Below, in pieces: positions 1-8,369 of a stretch of 64,000 nt of DNA; the stretch's first letter is position 1, and each line of letters starts with the position of its first letter. The stretch comes from Lentisphaeria bacterium UBA1732 (lineage in GTDB: Bacteria > Verrucomicrobiota > Lentisphaeria > Victivallales > UBA1829). The DNA is taken from contig DCIG01000048.1 in NCBI GenBank assembly GCA_002315855.1, positions 9,315 through 73,314 on the forward strand. The letters are read 5' to 3'. Under the pieces are notes generated by a model, which saw only the letters and a program-made list of their open reading frames with translations, did no database searches and was not told the origin of the DNA. The translations under genes were made by a program, and so were the position numbers.

Positions 1-1
1 C

Positions 2-403
2 GAACGCGCCCTTTGTGCAGGCGGCAGATTGGGCGGTCATCTGGTCAGCGGGCATGTGGATGCCACGGCGGATGTCGTTTCTTTCGGGCGCAAAGGCTCC
101 GATTTGGAACTCCGTATCGCCCTGCCCCCCGAACTGAAGAATTTCATCGTCCTGAAAGGCTCCATCTGTATCAACGGCGTTTCCCTCACCGTCAGCGACT
201 TGACCGATGAAGATTTCGCCGTCAGCCTCATTCCCACCACGGAACGCGAAACAAACCTGAAATTCCTCTCGCCCGGTTGTAAAGTCAATCTGGAAGCGGA
301 TATGATTGCCAAATACGTTTGCGCCCGGCTGGATGCTATGGGACTTTCTCTTCACGAAAAGAAAAAAATCACCATGGATGACCTGCACAACGCAGGTTTT
401 TGA
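2..403 (+). CDS. ribE: riboflavin synthase, alpha chain (3' part)
   Basis: Riboflavin synthase converts two 6,7-dimethyl-8-ribityllumazine molecules into riboflavin and a pyrimidinedione in the cytoplasm. The reading frame is open from the window edge, so the start lies upstream; the 133 visible codons cover most of the second lumazine-binding barrel. The barrel-2 signature is clear: GGHLVSGHVD near the start of the visible part, then SICINGVSLTV. In the family, two such barrels make a protein of about 200 residues, so roughly a third is missing. The stop codon touches the start region of the next gene, suggesting one transcript. Family assignment is firm; only the 5' end is unknown. Confidence 0.9.
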   Translation, partial: ERALCAGGRLGGHLVSGHVDATADVVSFGRKGSDLELRIALPPELKNFIVLKGSICINGVSLTVSDLTDEDFAVSLIPTTERETNLKFLSPGCKVNLEADMIAKYVCARLDAMGLSLHEKKKITMDDLHNAGF

Positions 404-405
404 AG

Positions 406-1218
406 ATGCAGAACAACCGGCTTGACTACACAAATTTTCTTTTCGGGGTGAATCACACCTGCGCCGGGACCAATCCGGACTCCGTTGCGGACGTCTTCGA
501 TACCCGCGAAATGAATGCTGTCAGTCTTCCGTTTGACTGCTTCGCCGCTCCCTCTCAGGATTTCCTTTATCGTCTGAACAAGCAGAATTACAAAAAAATT
601 CACTGCGGCAGCCTCATGGAACCCGGCCTTTCAAGTCAGATTACTTCCGCAGCCGAGTGTTTTCGCGATTCATTCTGTACACAGGCATCCCGCAACATTG
701 ACATGCTTGCTCAGTACGGCGTTTCCGCTGCCGTGCTTAACCTTGACATGCGTACCGTTCTGGATTCTCCGGAGCACATCGAAAATGCGGAAATCATCAT
801 CCGCAAGCTCATCCCCGCTTTGACGCGAAAGAAAATGTTCCTGCTCATTCCTTACAGAATACCGTTCGGAACTCAGATGAATGCCCCCGCCGCCCGTATG
901 GCCTGCTTCCTCAGAAATACCATGTCCCCCTTCGTCAAACTCTCTGTGGAACTCCATTTCGATGAGTTTTCACCCGACACTCCGCCCGATGACCTCTTCG
1001 GGATGCTTGGCATGGAGCTGAAAGAGCTGGTATTCCTTTACAATGCCGACAACGGATACCGCATGATTGCTTCAATCCTCAGGTACTGGATTCACTATCT
1101 TGCTCAATTCCGGTTCGATGGTCCTTTCTTCATCGCACCGCAATCCGAACGCTGCCGCTTCCTCCTCCCGGAGTTCGACGCGTTCACAAAAATCGTCTCA
1201 ACTCTTTACAATGAATAA
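406..1218 (+). CDS. hypothetical protein, possibly TIM-barrel-like
   Basis: This 270-residue soluble protein is not recognised with certainty. It has no signal peptide or membrane segment. Alternating hydrophobic strands and helices, such as GVSAAVLNLDMRTV, KKMFLLIPYRIPFG and LKELVFLYNAD, resemble a sugar-isomerase or AP-endonuclease-2 type barrel, but I see no metal-binding His/Glu set, so this is only an impression. ATG at 406 is preferred; an in-frame TTG at 400 would overlap the riboflavin synthase stop (TTGA) and could support coupling. It lies between ribE and pilT on the same strand, with 26 bases before pilT. Confidence 0.7.
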   Translation: MQNNRLDYTNFLFGVNHTCAGTNPDSVADVFDTREMNAVSLPFDCFAAPSQDFLYRLNKQNYKKIHCGSLMEPGLSSQITSAAECFRDSFCTQASRNIDMLAQYGVSAAVLNLDMRTVLDSPEHIENAEIIIRKLIPALTRKKMFLLIPYRIPFGTQMNAPAARMACFLRNTMSPFVKLSVELHFDEFSPDTPPDDLFGMLGMELKELVFLYNADNGYRMIASILRYWIHYLAQFRFDGPFFIAPQSERCRFLLPEFDAFTKIVSTLYNE

Positions 1219-1244
1219 ATCTCTGTAACAAAGGACACCTCAAC

Positions 1245-2339
1245 ATGGCTTCCGAAATTATCTCTATCTTCCACCAGATTCTCGAACAGGCCGTCGAAAA
1301 CGCAGCTTCCGACATCCTCATGAAAGAAGGCGCTCAGGTCAATCTCCGTATGGCGGGGACCCTCGTCCCCCTCGATTTCGTTACCGATAAAGCGTTTATG
1401 ACTTCACTTTTGAAAGAAATCACCGATGAACGCATGAAAGAAACATACGACAAAACAGGGGATGCCGACTTCTCCTATGCCGTCGAAAATCTCGGTCGCT
1501 TCCGTGTGAATGCTCACCGCCAGCGCGGCATGAACGGCATGACGCTCCGTTATGTCAAAAACAAGATCCTCTCCGTGGAAGAACTCGGTCTCCCCACTGT
1601 GCTTCGCCAAATCGCAGAAACACCCCGCGGAATCATCCTCGTTTGCGGTACTACGGGCAGCGGTAAATCCACCACCCTCGCCGCTATGGTTCAGCACATC
1701 AACCTCGCTTTCACGAAACACATCATCACCATCGAAGACCCCATTGAATACGAGTTCCCCGACAGCAAATCGTTCGTCGAACAGCGCGAAGTCGGGCTTG
1801 ATTCTCCCTCATTCTACAGTGCTTTGACTCATGCCATGCGTCAGGCTCCCGATGTCATCATGGTCGGTGAAATGCGCGATAAGGAAAGTTTTGAAGCCGC
1901 TCTTCAGGCCGCCGATACCGGACACATGGTCATCAGTACCGTCCACGCCTCCGATGCTTCTCAGGTCGTCGGACGTATCCTCGACCTCTACCCCATTCAG
2001 GAACAGGACACCATCCTCGAATCCATCAGCTCCAACCTCAAGGCCGTTATCGCTCAGCGTCTGCTCCCAAAAGCATTGGGCAAAGGCGTTGTCCCCGCCG
2101 TCGAGGTCATGATCTGCGACCCCGTCGTTCAGCGTTTCATCTCCAAACGCGAGTTTGAACGCCTCCCCGAAGCCATGGAAGCCGCACGCGAATCCGGAAT
2201 GCAGACCTTCAATATGGCCATCCTTGACCTCATCAACAACGGCGACATCACCGAAGAAGTCGGTATCGCCGCCTCAACCTCCCCCAGCGCACTGAAGATG
2301 AACCTCAAAGGTATCTTCCTTTCAGGTCAGAAAAGCTGA
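1245..2339 (+). CDS. pilT: PilT-type twitching motility ATPase
   Basis: PilT is the hexameric cytoplasmic ATPase that drives type IV pilus retraction. At 364 residues it has the usual family length. Visible motifs in order are the Walker A loop GTTGSGKST (about 135-143), the Asp box ITIEDPIEYE (161-170), a Walker B segment DVIMVGEMRD (203-212) and the His box DTGHMVISTVHA (224-235). An AAGGA element precedes the ATG. No other pilus assembly genes (pilB, pilC) are adjacent, but a prepilin-like gene lies about 1 kb downstream on the other strand. Cognate pili or a type II-like system are expected elsewhere in the genome. Confidence 0.95.
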   Translation: MASEIISIFHQILEQAVENAASDILMKEGAQVNLRMAGTLVPLDFVTDKAFMTSLLKEITDERMKETYDKTGDADFSYAVENLGRFRVNAHRQRGMNGMTLRYVKNKILSVEELGLPTVLRQIAETPRGIILVCGTTGSGKSTTLAAMVQHINLAFTKHIITIEDPIEYEFPDSKSFVEQREVGLDSPSFYSALTHAMRQAPDVIMVGEMRDKESFEAALQAADTGHMVISTVHASDASQVVGRILDLYPIQEQDTILESISSNLKAVIAQRLLPKALGKGVVPAVEVMICDPVVQRFISKREFERLPEAMEAARESGMQTFNMAILDLINNGDITEEVGIAASTSPSALKMNLKGIFLSGQKS

Positions 2340-2357
2340 TGATTCAGGTCGTTTAAT

Positions 2358-3176
2358 ATGGATTTTCTTCTTTATATTCAGGCACTTATACAGGGAATTG
2401 TCGAGGGCGTTACCGAGTTCCTCCCCATCAGCAGCACCGGCCACATGATTCTCGTGGACGCCTTTTTCCCGATGAGAGATGCGGAATTTGCCAAGCGTTT
2501 TGAGGTCATTATCCAGCTCGGAGCCATCCTGTCCGTGCTCGTTCATTTCCGCAAAATCATCTTTCCTTCAAAATGGACAATTGACGGCTTTAAGTCTATG
2601 ATGCCGTTATGGTTGCGCATTGTGGCCGGAGTGATTCCCGCAGCAGTGCTGGGCTTCCTTTTGGATGATTTCATCGAAGCGAAACTGTTCAATTTACCAG
2701 TAGTTACGTCAATGCTTGTGCTGTGGGGTATCGTGCTGGTCTTCTCAGGACTGATCGAAAAACGCAGTCAGGGAAATTCTGCTGATAAAATCGTCTTAAT
2801 GTCTTGGATTCAAGTACTTGCAGTCGGTTTCGCACAGTGTCTCGCCATGGTTCCCGGAACATCGCGTTCCGCCGTAACCATCTTGGGTGCCATGTGTTTA
2901 GGGTGTACGCGATCCTGCGCTGCGGAGTTTTCGTTTTTCCTTGCCATTCCCACGATGTTTGGTGCTACGTTGCTTTCGCTTGTCAAGAGCGGAGCTAACT
3001 TTACTGCAAATCAATGGGTTGCATTAACAATTGGCTTTCTTGCAGCGTTCTTTACGGCCTGGGGTGTGATTGCATGGTTTATGGACTACATCAAAAAGCA
3101 TGATTTCAAGCTCTTTGGCTGGTATCGTATCATATTGGGAATTGCAGTATTTACACTCTATCTCTTCTTCAAATGA
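2358..3176 (+). CDS. uppP: undecaprenyl-diphosphatase UppP/BacA
   Basis: This integral membrane phosphatase recycles undecaprenyl pyrophosphate to the monophosphate lipid carrier for peptidoglycan and other envelope polymers. At 272 residues it has the family length and about eight hydrophobic segments. Both catalytic signatures are intact: EGVTEFLPISSTGH (16-29) and PGTSRS (166-171). It starts 18 bases after pilT and is probably cotranscribed with it, though no functional link is implied. The 3' side is followed by hairpins before the convergent prepilin gene. Confidence 0.95.
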   Translation: MDFLLYIQALIQGIVEGVTEFLPISSTGHMILVDAFFPMRDAEFAKRFEVIIQLGAILSVLVHFRKIIFPSKWTIDGFKSMMPLWLRIVAGVIPAAVLGFLLDDFIEAKLFNLPVVTSMLVLWGIVLVFSGLIEKRSQGNSADKIVLMSWIQVLAVGFAQCLAMVPGTSRSAVTILGAMCLGCTRSCAAEFSFFLAIPTMFGATLLSLVKSGANFTANQWVALTIGFLAAFFTAWGVIAWFMDYIKKHDFKLFGWYRIILGIAVFTLYLFFK

Positions 3177-3408
3177 CAAATCGAATTTCACCTCATTATG
3201 CCATCAAGCTCAACCACTGATGCAGTGTGAGGTAAAATTCAACAACTTACAGCAAATCAAAAAAAAGCAGAAAAAAGAGAGCAGAAAACAGCAGAATCAT
3301 TTTTTCGTTGATTCTGCTGTAGAGTGAGCATAAATTCAACCACTTGCATCAGATTTTGATACTTGTGTAAAATCACTTCAAAATGAGGTCAGAATTTGCG
3401 TTTTGACC
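3177..3408. other. intergenic region with two strong hairpins
   Basis: AT-rich spacer between convergent uppP and the prepilin gene, with no credible ORF. It holds a 12-base-pair perfect hairpin (3288-3299 with 3309-3320) and a second one reaching into the prepilin stop (3383-3391 with 3404-3412). Three short related words around TCAACCACT/TCAACAACT occur near 3210, 3240 and 3338; their meaning is unknown. Confidence 0.6.
3288..3320 (+). terminator. 12-bp hairpin downstream of uppP
   Basis: ACAGCAGAATCA pairs perfectly with TGATTCTGCTGT around a nine-base T-rich loop. It lies 112 bases past the uppP stop. There is no T run directly after the stem, so it may be a processing or mRNA-stability hairpin rather than an intrinsic terminator. 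Confidence 0.5.
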
Positions 3409-3412
3409 TCAT
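3383..3412 (-). terminator. terminator shared by prepilin and uppP transcripts
   Basis: ATGAGGTCA pairs with TGACCTCAT across a 12-base loop. On the minus strand the stem is followed by TTTTG, and on the plus strand by CTTTTATTT, so it can serve both directions. The stem contains the prepilin stop codon (3409-3411). Confidence 0.6.
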
Positions 3413-4233
3413 CTTTTATTTGCAGGGTCATCGGACCAGCTGCCATACGCAGGTGAGCTGTACTGCGCATAATTAATTTTATTGCAAACCGTTTTCAGAT
3501 AATCACTTGCGGTTGTATGACCATCCATATACCACACCGGAGCAGATCCGTTATGCCGTGAGCGGTAATCATCGCACGTAACCGCCGATTCCGGGCTGTC
3601 GTTGCGGTAGCGGCGGAGGTGGAAAGCTGAGGTCTTTTCCTGCTCGAAGACCTTGCCGGGGATATGGTCGTCGGACCAGCGTTCGCCCAGCAGGATGAGG
3701 TCAGATGGAGTTTTCAGTGAGGTTACTCTCGCCCAGACGAGGCGGTCGGCGGACTGCTGGGACGAGGAGGCATGACTGCCCTTTCCCTTCTTCAGCGTAC
3801 CACCATTTGGGGTGTCGTTGCGGGCATAGCTTGCGGTCCCTTTTGTGGGGTCGCAGGGGCACCGGAACAGTTTTTTGACCGACAGCCCGACTCTGTCGAG
3901 GGACTTATCCTCACATGCCGCGTAGCTGGATTCAAAGCCGGTGGCATCACTTTTGTTGCGGTATTTTCCGCCTGCGGCGAGTACGATATTGCCGTACCAG
4001 TAGTGGTAGTTCCCCACAATGCCGCCCAGCTGCTGCTTGTGCTCCATGGCATAGACGAGGATGTAGTTGCCGAGCTGCTTCTCATTGTTCAGGCAGAGTG
4101 CCTTTTTGGCCGTCTGACGGGACTGGCTTAATGCGGGAAGCAGCATCCCCGCCAGAACGCAAATCACAGCAATCACGACCAGCAGCTCAATCAGGGTAAA
4201 GTATTTGCGGCGGGACACCATAACGCAATCCAT
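3409..4233 (-). CDS. type IV prepilin-like protein with H-X9-DG domain
   Basis: A 274-residue exported pseudopilin-like protein of the kind abundant in Lentisphaerae and Planctomycetes. After a short basic leader it has the class III cleavage/methylation segment [20 protein letters not shown], which doubles as the N-terminal helix. The residue before F is Tyr rather than the usual Gly, a known variant in this group. Near the C-terminus [12 protein letters not shown] matches the processing-associated H-X9-DG signature. ATG at 4233 is chosen because AAAGG lies six bases upstream; a longer frame reaches 4314 but would be an odd hydrophilic extension. It is the only such gene here, with its own promoter and a structured leader. 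Confidence 0.88.
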   Translation of the reverse strand: MDCVMVSRRKYFTLIELLVVIAVICVLAGMLLPALSQSRQTAKKALCLNNEKQLGNYILVYAMEHKQQLGGIVGNYHYWYGNIVLAAGGKYRNKSDATGFESSYAACEDKSLDRVGLSVKKLFRCPCDPTKGTASYARNDTPNGGTLKKGKGSHASSSQQSADRLVWARVTSLKTPSDLILLGERWSDDHIPGKVFEQEKTSAFHLRRYRNDSPESAVTCDDYRSRHNGSAPVWYMDGHTTASDYLKTVCNKINYAQYSSPAYGSWSDDPANKR

Positions 4234-4247
4234 ACCGGGACCTTTCT

Positions 4248-4308
4248 TTTTACGAGGTAAAACGTTCTGCCTGTGCTCACCACGGGACGCGCTTCGGGAG
4301 CAGGCAGA
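4248..4308 (-). promoter_or_regulatory. two-hairpin leader of the prepilin mRNA
   Basis: The roughly 97-base leader contains an eight-pair stem (4301-4308 with 4266-4273) and a six-pair stem with a three-base loop (4257-4262 with 4248-4253) that ends just before the Shine-Dalgarno sequence. It does not match a riboswitch I know. It could modulate translation of the pilin; this is inference from fold potential only. Confidence 0.35.
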
Positions 4309-4335
4309 CACCATGCTTTTTCATTTCGACACAAT

Positions 4336-4364
4336 AATATACCATCCAATTTCTCAATAATCAA
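4336..4364 (-). promoter_or_regulatory. promoter for the prepilin gene
   Basis: On the minus strand TTGATT (4364-4359), 17 bases, then TATATT (4341-4336). Expected start near 4330, giving a leader of about 97 bases. Confidence 0.65.
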
Positions 4365-4472
4365 GCAAACGAGCTGAAAAAGTAAACATTTCCAAACAGT
4401 TAGTGCCATTTTCAAGCGACAGGGAGACAGGAGAAAGCATGATGGATGCGAGGGGAAATGGGGAAAACAAGA

Positions 4473-4553
4473 CGCAGAGAATGATTCGAGGGGGCAGTGA
4501 GGGAAAAGCAAGGCGAAAGCGCAGAGAATGATTCGAGGGGGCAGTGAGGGAAA
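4473..4553. repeat. 34-bp tandem-type direct repeat, two copies
   Basis: The 34 bases at 4473-4506 recur identically at 4520-4553 with a 47-base period. The second copy abuts the tadA stop codon (4555-4557), and a shorter related G-rich segment precedes the first copy. Purine-rich on the plus strand. It looks like a local duplication of sequence just downstream of tadA; no function is evident. Confidence 0.8.
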
Positions 4554-4554
4554 G

Positions 4555-5124
4555 TCAGCGGCGGGGAGAACTGTTTTTTGCGATGCGTCCGGCACGGACG
4601 GCGCGGAAGAACTCCTGAAAGACGGACTTGCATTCGTCTTCAAGGACACCGCGTTTCACCTCAACCTGATGAAGCATTCCGGGGAACCCCGTAACATCCA
4701 GCGCAGAGCCGGCACATCCGGAACGAGCGTCCGCCATTCCGAAAATCACACGGCGGACACGAGCATTCACCATGGCTCCGGCACACATGGCGCACGGTTC
4801 CTTGGTAACGTAGATGTCCACATCGTCCATACGCCAGTCGCCGATGACCTGCGGCAAGGAGGAAATGAGCATCAGTTCGGCATGAGCCGTGGCATCTTTC
4901 AGCATTTCGACCTGATTCCATGATTTGGCGATAATGACGCCGTCGCGGACGGCGACAGCACCGACGGGGACCTCTCCCGCATCAAACGCCATTTGCGCGC
5001 ATTTAAGGGCAGCTCGCATGTAATGCGCATCATCTAACAGGTTTATCGTTTCCCCATCGTCAAAACGCGTAGAAACGCAAGGAAACGGCATTTCTGAAAT
5101 CTTCACCGGAGAATCATCAGACAT
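4555..5124 (-). CDS. tadA: tRNA adenosine(34) deaminase TadA
   Basis: TadA deaminates A34 to inosine in the anticodon of tRNA-Arg(ACG), a zinc-dependent and normally essential reaction. The zinc and catalytic motif HAE is at about 81-83 and PCAMC at 110-114, with the family segment GEVPVGAV at about 50-57. At 189 residues it is about 30 longer than usual because of an N-terminal extension; an internal Met36 would give the common length, but AGAGG six bases before the ATG at 5124 and the overlap with the preceding gene favour the long form. It overlaps the upstream AAA ATPase gene by eight bases, so the two are translationally coupled. Confidence 0.9.
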   Translation of the reverse strand: MSDDSPVKISEMPFPCVSTRFDDGETINLLDDAHYMRAALKCAQMAFDAGEVPVGAVAVRDGVIIAKSWNQVEMLKDATAHAELMLISSLPQVIGDWRMDDVDIYVTKEPCAMCAGAMVNARVRRVIFGMADARSGCAGSALDVTGFPGMLHQVEVKRGVLEDECKSVFQEFFRAVRAGRIAKNSSPRR

Positions 5125-6469
5125 GGAGAGCCTCTTTGCGGAACTGTTCCATCACGCCGGGACCGTGGATGGCACACATCAATTTGACATTTTCCTCATA
5201 GAAGACCTGCGGGTCGGGCTGAGGAATCACTTTGCCGGAAGCAGTTTCAAGCAGCAGACGGCGTTTCGCCTGATCGGAAAGGAAGTGATCGAGGTAGCGC
5301 ACGAGGGTACGGGGAGAAAGTTCCTCGAATTTCTTCTGTCCGAACTCGCTGACATAGTCTGCGGCGATTACGGAAACAAGCTCGGATTTCGGGTCGTGCA
5401 TCCCCTTTGCCAGCAGGAAATCCAAAATCATCTCCTGACAGCGTATCTCATCGAACATGGGGAAAGTGAAACCGCGTCCGCGGCTGGAAATATTGGCGGG
5501 AAACGCCTGATTTGAGGCGACCGTAACGGCGATATGCGGGGGAAGAGAGAATGTACCGCCGATATTGGTCCGGAAATAATACCAATCGGTCTGATTCACA
5601 TCAATATCATCGAAGAAAATCATGAACTTATGACCGGTTATGGGAGTGAGATAATTCACCAAATCTTCCAGTCCGTGCGAAATGTCATCGGGGTCGGGGA
5701 CAATGAGGACGATATCGGGGAAATGCCGGGCATAGGCAATGGTCATCTGGGTTTTGCCGAGGCCGGGCAGACTGGAGATCAGAAGAGGCCAATTCTCCTT
5801 TCCCTGAGAAAATGCCTCAAAATGGTCGTAAAACATACGGCGAGCCGACTGGTAGCCGTAAAATTCCTCCACCTTGCGGATTCCGGGCAAATTCAGAGGG
5901 GTAAATGTGCCGTGATGATGCCGGAATATGCGGGAGGAAGCAAACAGGTCGGCAGAACCGTTCTGCTGTTCCAGTACAGCTCCCAGAGCGGGGAGCTTCA
6001 TTCGGAGGAACGAAGACTGCACGGAGTCTAAATGAGCGGCGGAAGGACGCACCAAAGGCAGGGAATCCGCCTGAAGAGCGATTTCCTGATTGATTTTTTC
6101 AGCGGCGGCAGGGAAAAGAGTTTTGCAGATTTCGGCAAGACGGACGGCGTGCTGATAATGGAAGAGAGCATCGGGCGGAATTTTGTCCGGCTTCTCAGAA
6201 AATGCGGAACCGCACAAAGCACCGAGGCGTTCAAAAATCAAGGCATCGAGCTGACGGACAAAGGAACGCACCTGACAGACCGAGGACAGACGGTTGAGCG
6301 CTTCAGCACAAACTTCGCCGGAAGCACCGCCGGAAAGAGTCCGCAACGCAGTCGAAAGAAGACCTGCAAAGGAAGCGGAGTCCATTGCGACTCCGGTAAA
6401 AAGGATGCGGAGAGAGGAAGCGGCATTTGCCGCCATCCGCTGCATTTGATCCGAATTGAGACCGGGCAT
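5117..6469 (-). CDS. AAA+ ATPase, DUF815-like
   Basis: A 450-residue cytoplasmic ATPase. The first 150 or so residues are helical and Ala-rich without a known motif. The C-terminal ATPase part has Walker A LPGLGKT (234-240), Walker B MIFFDDID (283-290) and a probable sensor Asn in TVASN (320). The arrangement, with a G-Y-x-x-A-R segment just before the ATPase core, resembles the DUF815 family of predicted ATPases, whose role is unknown. AGGTGG precedes the ATG. It follows the gatA terminator by about 40 bases and overlaps tadA, so a tRNA-related role is possible but is only a context argument. Confidence 0.75.
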   Translation of the reverse strand: MPGLNSDQMQRMAANAASSLRILFTGVAMDSASFAGLLSTALRTLSGGASGEVCAEALNRLSSVCQVRSFVRQLDALIFERLGALCGSAFSEKPDKIPPDALFHYQHAVRLAEICKTLFPAAAEKINQEIALQADSLPLVRPSAAHLDSVQSSFLRMKLPALGAVLEQQNGSADLFASSRIFRHHHGTFTPLNLPGIRKVEEFYGYQSARRMFYDHFEAFSQGKENWPLLISSLPGLGKTQMTIAYARHFPDIVLIVPDPDDISHGLEDLVNYLTPITGHKFMIFFDDIDVNQTDWYYFRTNIGGTFSLPPHIAVTVASNQAFPANISSRGRGFTFPMFDEIRCQEMILDFLLAKGMHDPKSELVSVIAADYVSEFGQKKFEELSPRTLVRYLDHFLSDQAKRRLLLETASGKVIPQPDPQVFYEENVKLMCAIHGPGVMEQFRKEALHV

Positions 6470-6504
6470 AACAATCCACCTGACGTTATAAGGGACGAAA
6501 GAAA

Positions 6505-6532
6505 AGCACCTCCACCGAACAGCAGAGGTGCT
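6505..6532 (-). terminator. intrinsic terminator after gatA
   Basis: AGCACCTC and GAGGTGCT form an eight-pair stem with a 12-base loop, followed on the minus strand by TTTTCTTTC. It separates gatA from the AAA ATPase gene. Confidence 0.7.
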
Positions 6533-6541
6533 GAAAAATCA

Positions 6542-8029
6542 TCAGCTCAAAGGAGCCAGGAAAGTTTTCTGCGGACGGGCAAGCTCAAAAGCATGACCGG
6601 CGCGGAAGATACGCTGTTCCTCCATCGGCGGAGCAATCAGCTGAATGCCAACGGGGAGACCGGAGGCAGGTTCCAGTGCGGCAGGGACGCTGATTCCGCA
6701 GTTGCCGGAAAGGTTCAGAGCCGTGGTAAAGACATCGGACAGATACATCTGAAGCGGGTCAGCTTTCGCGCCGAATTCAAATGCGACCGCAGGCGTAACC
6801 GGAGTAAGCAGGATGTCGCACTGCTTAAAGGCATCCGTGAAATCCTGACGGAGCAGAGTGCGGACTTTCTGAGCACGGAGGTAATAGGCATCGTAGTAAC
6901 CGCTGCTCAACACATAGGTGCCGAGCATGATACGGCGCAGGACTTCCGGACCGAAACCTTCGCCGCGTGATTTCTCGTAGGTCGAATTGATGTCCGTGGC
7001 ATTGGGACTGCGGTAACCGTAGCGAATACCGTCGAAACGGGCAAGGTTCGCGCTTGCTTCCGCCGTGGCGATAATGTAGTAGCAAGCCATGGCATATTTC
7101 GTATGCGGGAGGCTGACATCGACAAATTCCGCGCCAAGCGACTTGAACTGTGCAATGGAGTCCATGACGACCTGCTTCACGCCGTCATCCATGCCTTCGA
7201 CCTCGAAGTATTCCTTCGGCAATCCGATTTTCATACCATCGAGGCGGGGATTCTTCTCAAATGAGGTCAAATCGCCCGCGAAATCAAAGGAATCCTGCGG
7301 GAGGCTGGTGGAGTCCTTCTCATCAAACCCGGCAATGAGGGAGAAGAGAGCGGCAGAATCCCAGACGGTGCGAGTAAACGGTCCAATCTGATCCAAAGAG
7401 GAAGCGAACGCCACAAGACCATTTCGTGAAACACGCCCGTAGGTGGGTTTCAGACCGACCACCCCGCAGAATGCGGCAGGCTGGCGAATACTGCCGCCTG
7501 TATCGGAACCAAGAGCCGCCATGGTTTCACACGCGGCGACCGAAGCGGCAGAACCGCCGGAAGAACCGCCGGGAACACACTTCAGATTCCATGGATTCGC
7601 GGTTTTCTGACAGGCACTGTTTTCGCAGGAAGAGCCCATGGCAAATTCATCCATATTGGCACGTCCCATGAGGACACAGCCCGCAGATTTCAGCTTGCCG
7701 ACCACGAAAGCATCGTAGGGGGAAGTAAATCCCTGAAGGATTTTCGAGGCGCAGCTGCACTGTTCGCCGGAGGAGCAGATATTGTCTTTCAGCGTAACGG
7801 GAATCCCGTCGAACGGGCTCAACGGCTGCCCGGCGGCGCGGCGGACATCAGAAGCCTGTGCCTGCGCCATCACGGATTCAGGGTTGATTGCAAGCAGGGC
7901 TTTCACGCGAGGTTCAACCGCCTGAATGCGTTCGAGATAAGCACTGCAAAGAGCAGAGGAAGAGAGGGAGCCGGAAGCGAGAGCTTCCACGGCTTCACGG
8001 ATAGTCATACCGGAAATCATACTCATCAT
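6542..8029 (-). CDS. gatA: Asp-tRNA(Asn)/Glu-tRNA(Gln) amidotransferase subunit A
   Basis: GatA is the glutaminase/amidase subunit of the GatCAB complex, which amidates misacylated Asp-tRNA(Asn) and Glu-tRNA(Gln). The Ser-cisSer-Lys triad is intact: Lys81 in PVTLKDN, the cis-Ser in PGGSSGGS (about 156) and the nucleophile Ser180 in GSDTGGSIRQPA. At 495 residues it has standard length. The start is at 8029, where ATG overlaps the gatC stop (ATGA) and GGAG lies four bases upstream; a second ATG follows at once. gatB is not in this window. The gene is the last of the pfp-gatC-gatA transcript and is followed by a terminator. Confidence 0.95.
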   Translation of the reverse strand: MMSMISGMTIREAVEALASGSLSSSALCSAYLERIQAVEPRVKALLAINPESVMAQAQASDVRRAAGQPLSPFDGIPVTLKDNICSSGEQCSCASKILQGFTSPYDAFVVGKLKSAGCVLMGRANMDEFAMGSSCENSACQKTANPWNLKCVPGGSSGGSAASVAACETMAALGSDTGGSIRQPAAFCGVVGLKPTYGRVSRNGLVAFASSLDQIGPFTRTVWDSAALFSLIAGFDEKDSTSLPQDSFDFAGDLTSFEKNPRLDGMKIGLPKEYFEVEGMDDGVKQVVMDSIAQFKSLGAEFVDVSLPHTKYAMACYYIIATAEASANLARFDGIRYGYRSPNATDINSTYEKSRGEGFGPEVLRRIMLGTYVLSSGYYDAYYLRAQKVRTLLRQDFTDAFKQCDILLTPVTPAVAFEFGAKADPLQMYLSDVFTTALNLSGNCGISVPAALEPASGLPVGIQLIAPPMEEQRIFRAGHAFELARPQKTFLAPLS

Positions 8030-8346
8030 GCGACTCCTTCGCCGGGGAGGACCTGCGGGACTTTCACGAGTTCCTCCTCGATGGTAGCGGGAGCATTGGC
8101 GAGCATAGATTCGCGAGAGCAAGGCTTTGCGGAAACATCATCGCGCATCACGTTGACGCGAGCCACAGCATGAGCGGTAGGTTCAATGCCGGTAACATCA
8201 AGTTCATTGAGCATTTCCACATAATTCACAATCTGCTCCATTTCAGTCTGGAGTCTGGAAATCATGGAATCGGGGAGGCTCAAGCGGGCGAGTTCGGCCA
8301 CCTGAGCGACATCGATTTTGGAATCAGTTTCCGCGGGCATTTGCAC
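8026..8346 (-). CDS. gatC: Asp-tRNA(Asn)/Glu-tRNA(Gln) amidotransferase subunit C
   Basis: GatC is the small subunit that wraps around and stabilises GatA. At 106 residues it is slightly long for the family. Typical features are the N-terminal VAQVAELARLSL helix, a central MEQIVNYVEMLNELD helix, the TAHAV segment and the late MRDD motif. Its stop overlaps the gatA start by four bases. It begins 23 bases after pfp. Confidence 0.93.
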   Translation of the reverse strand: MQMPAETDSKIDVAQVAELARLSLPDSMISRLQTEMEQIVNYVEMLNELDVTGIEPTAHAVARVNVMRDDVSAKPCSRESMLANAPATIEEELVKVPQVLPGEGVA

Positions 8347-8369
8347 TGCGCCTTTCTATATTCGATGAA

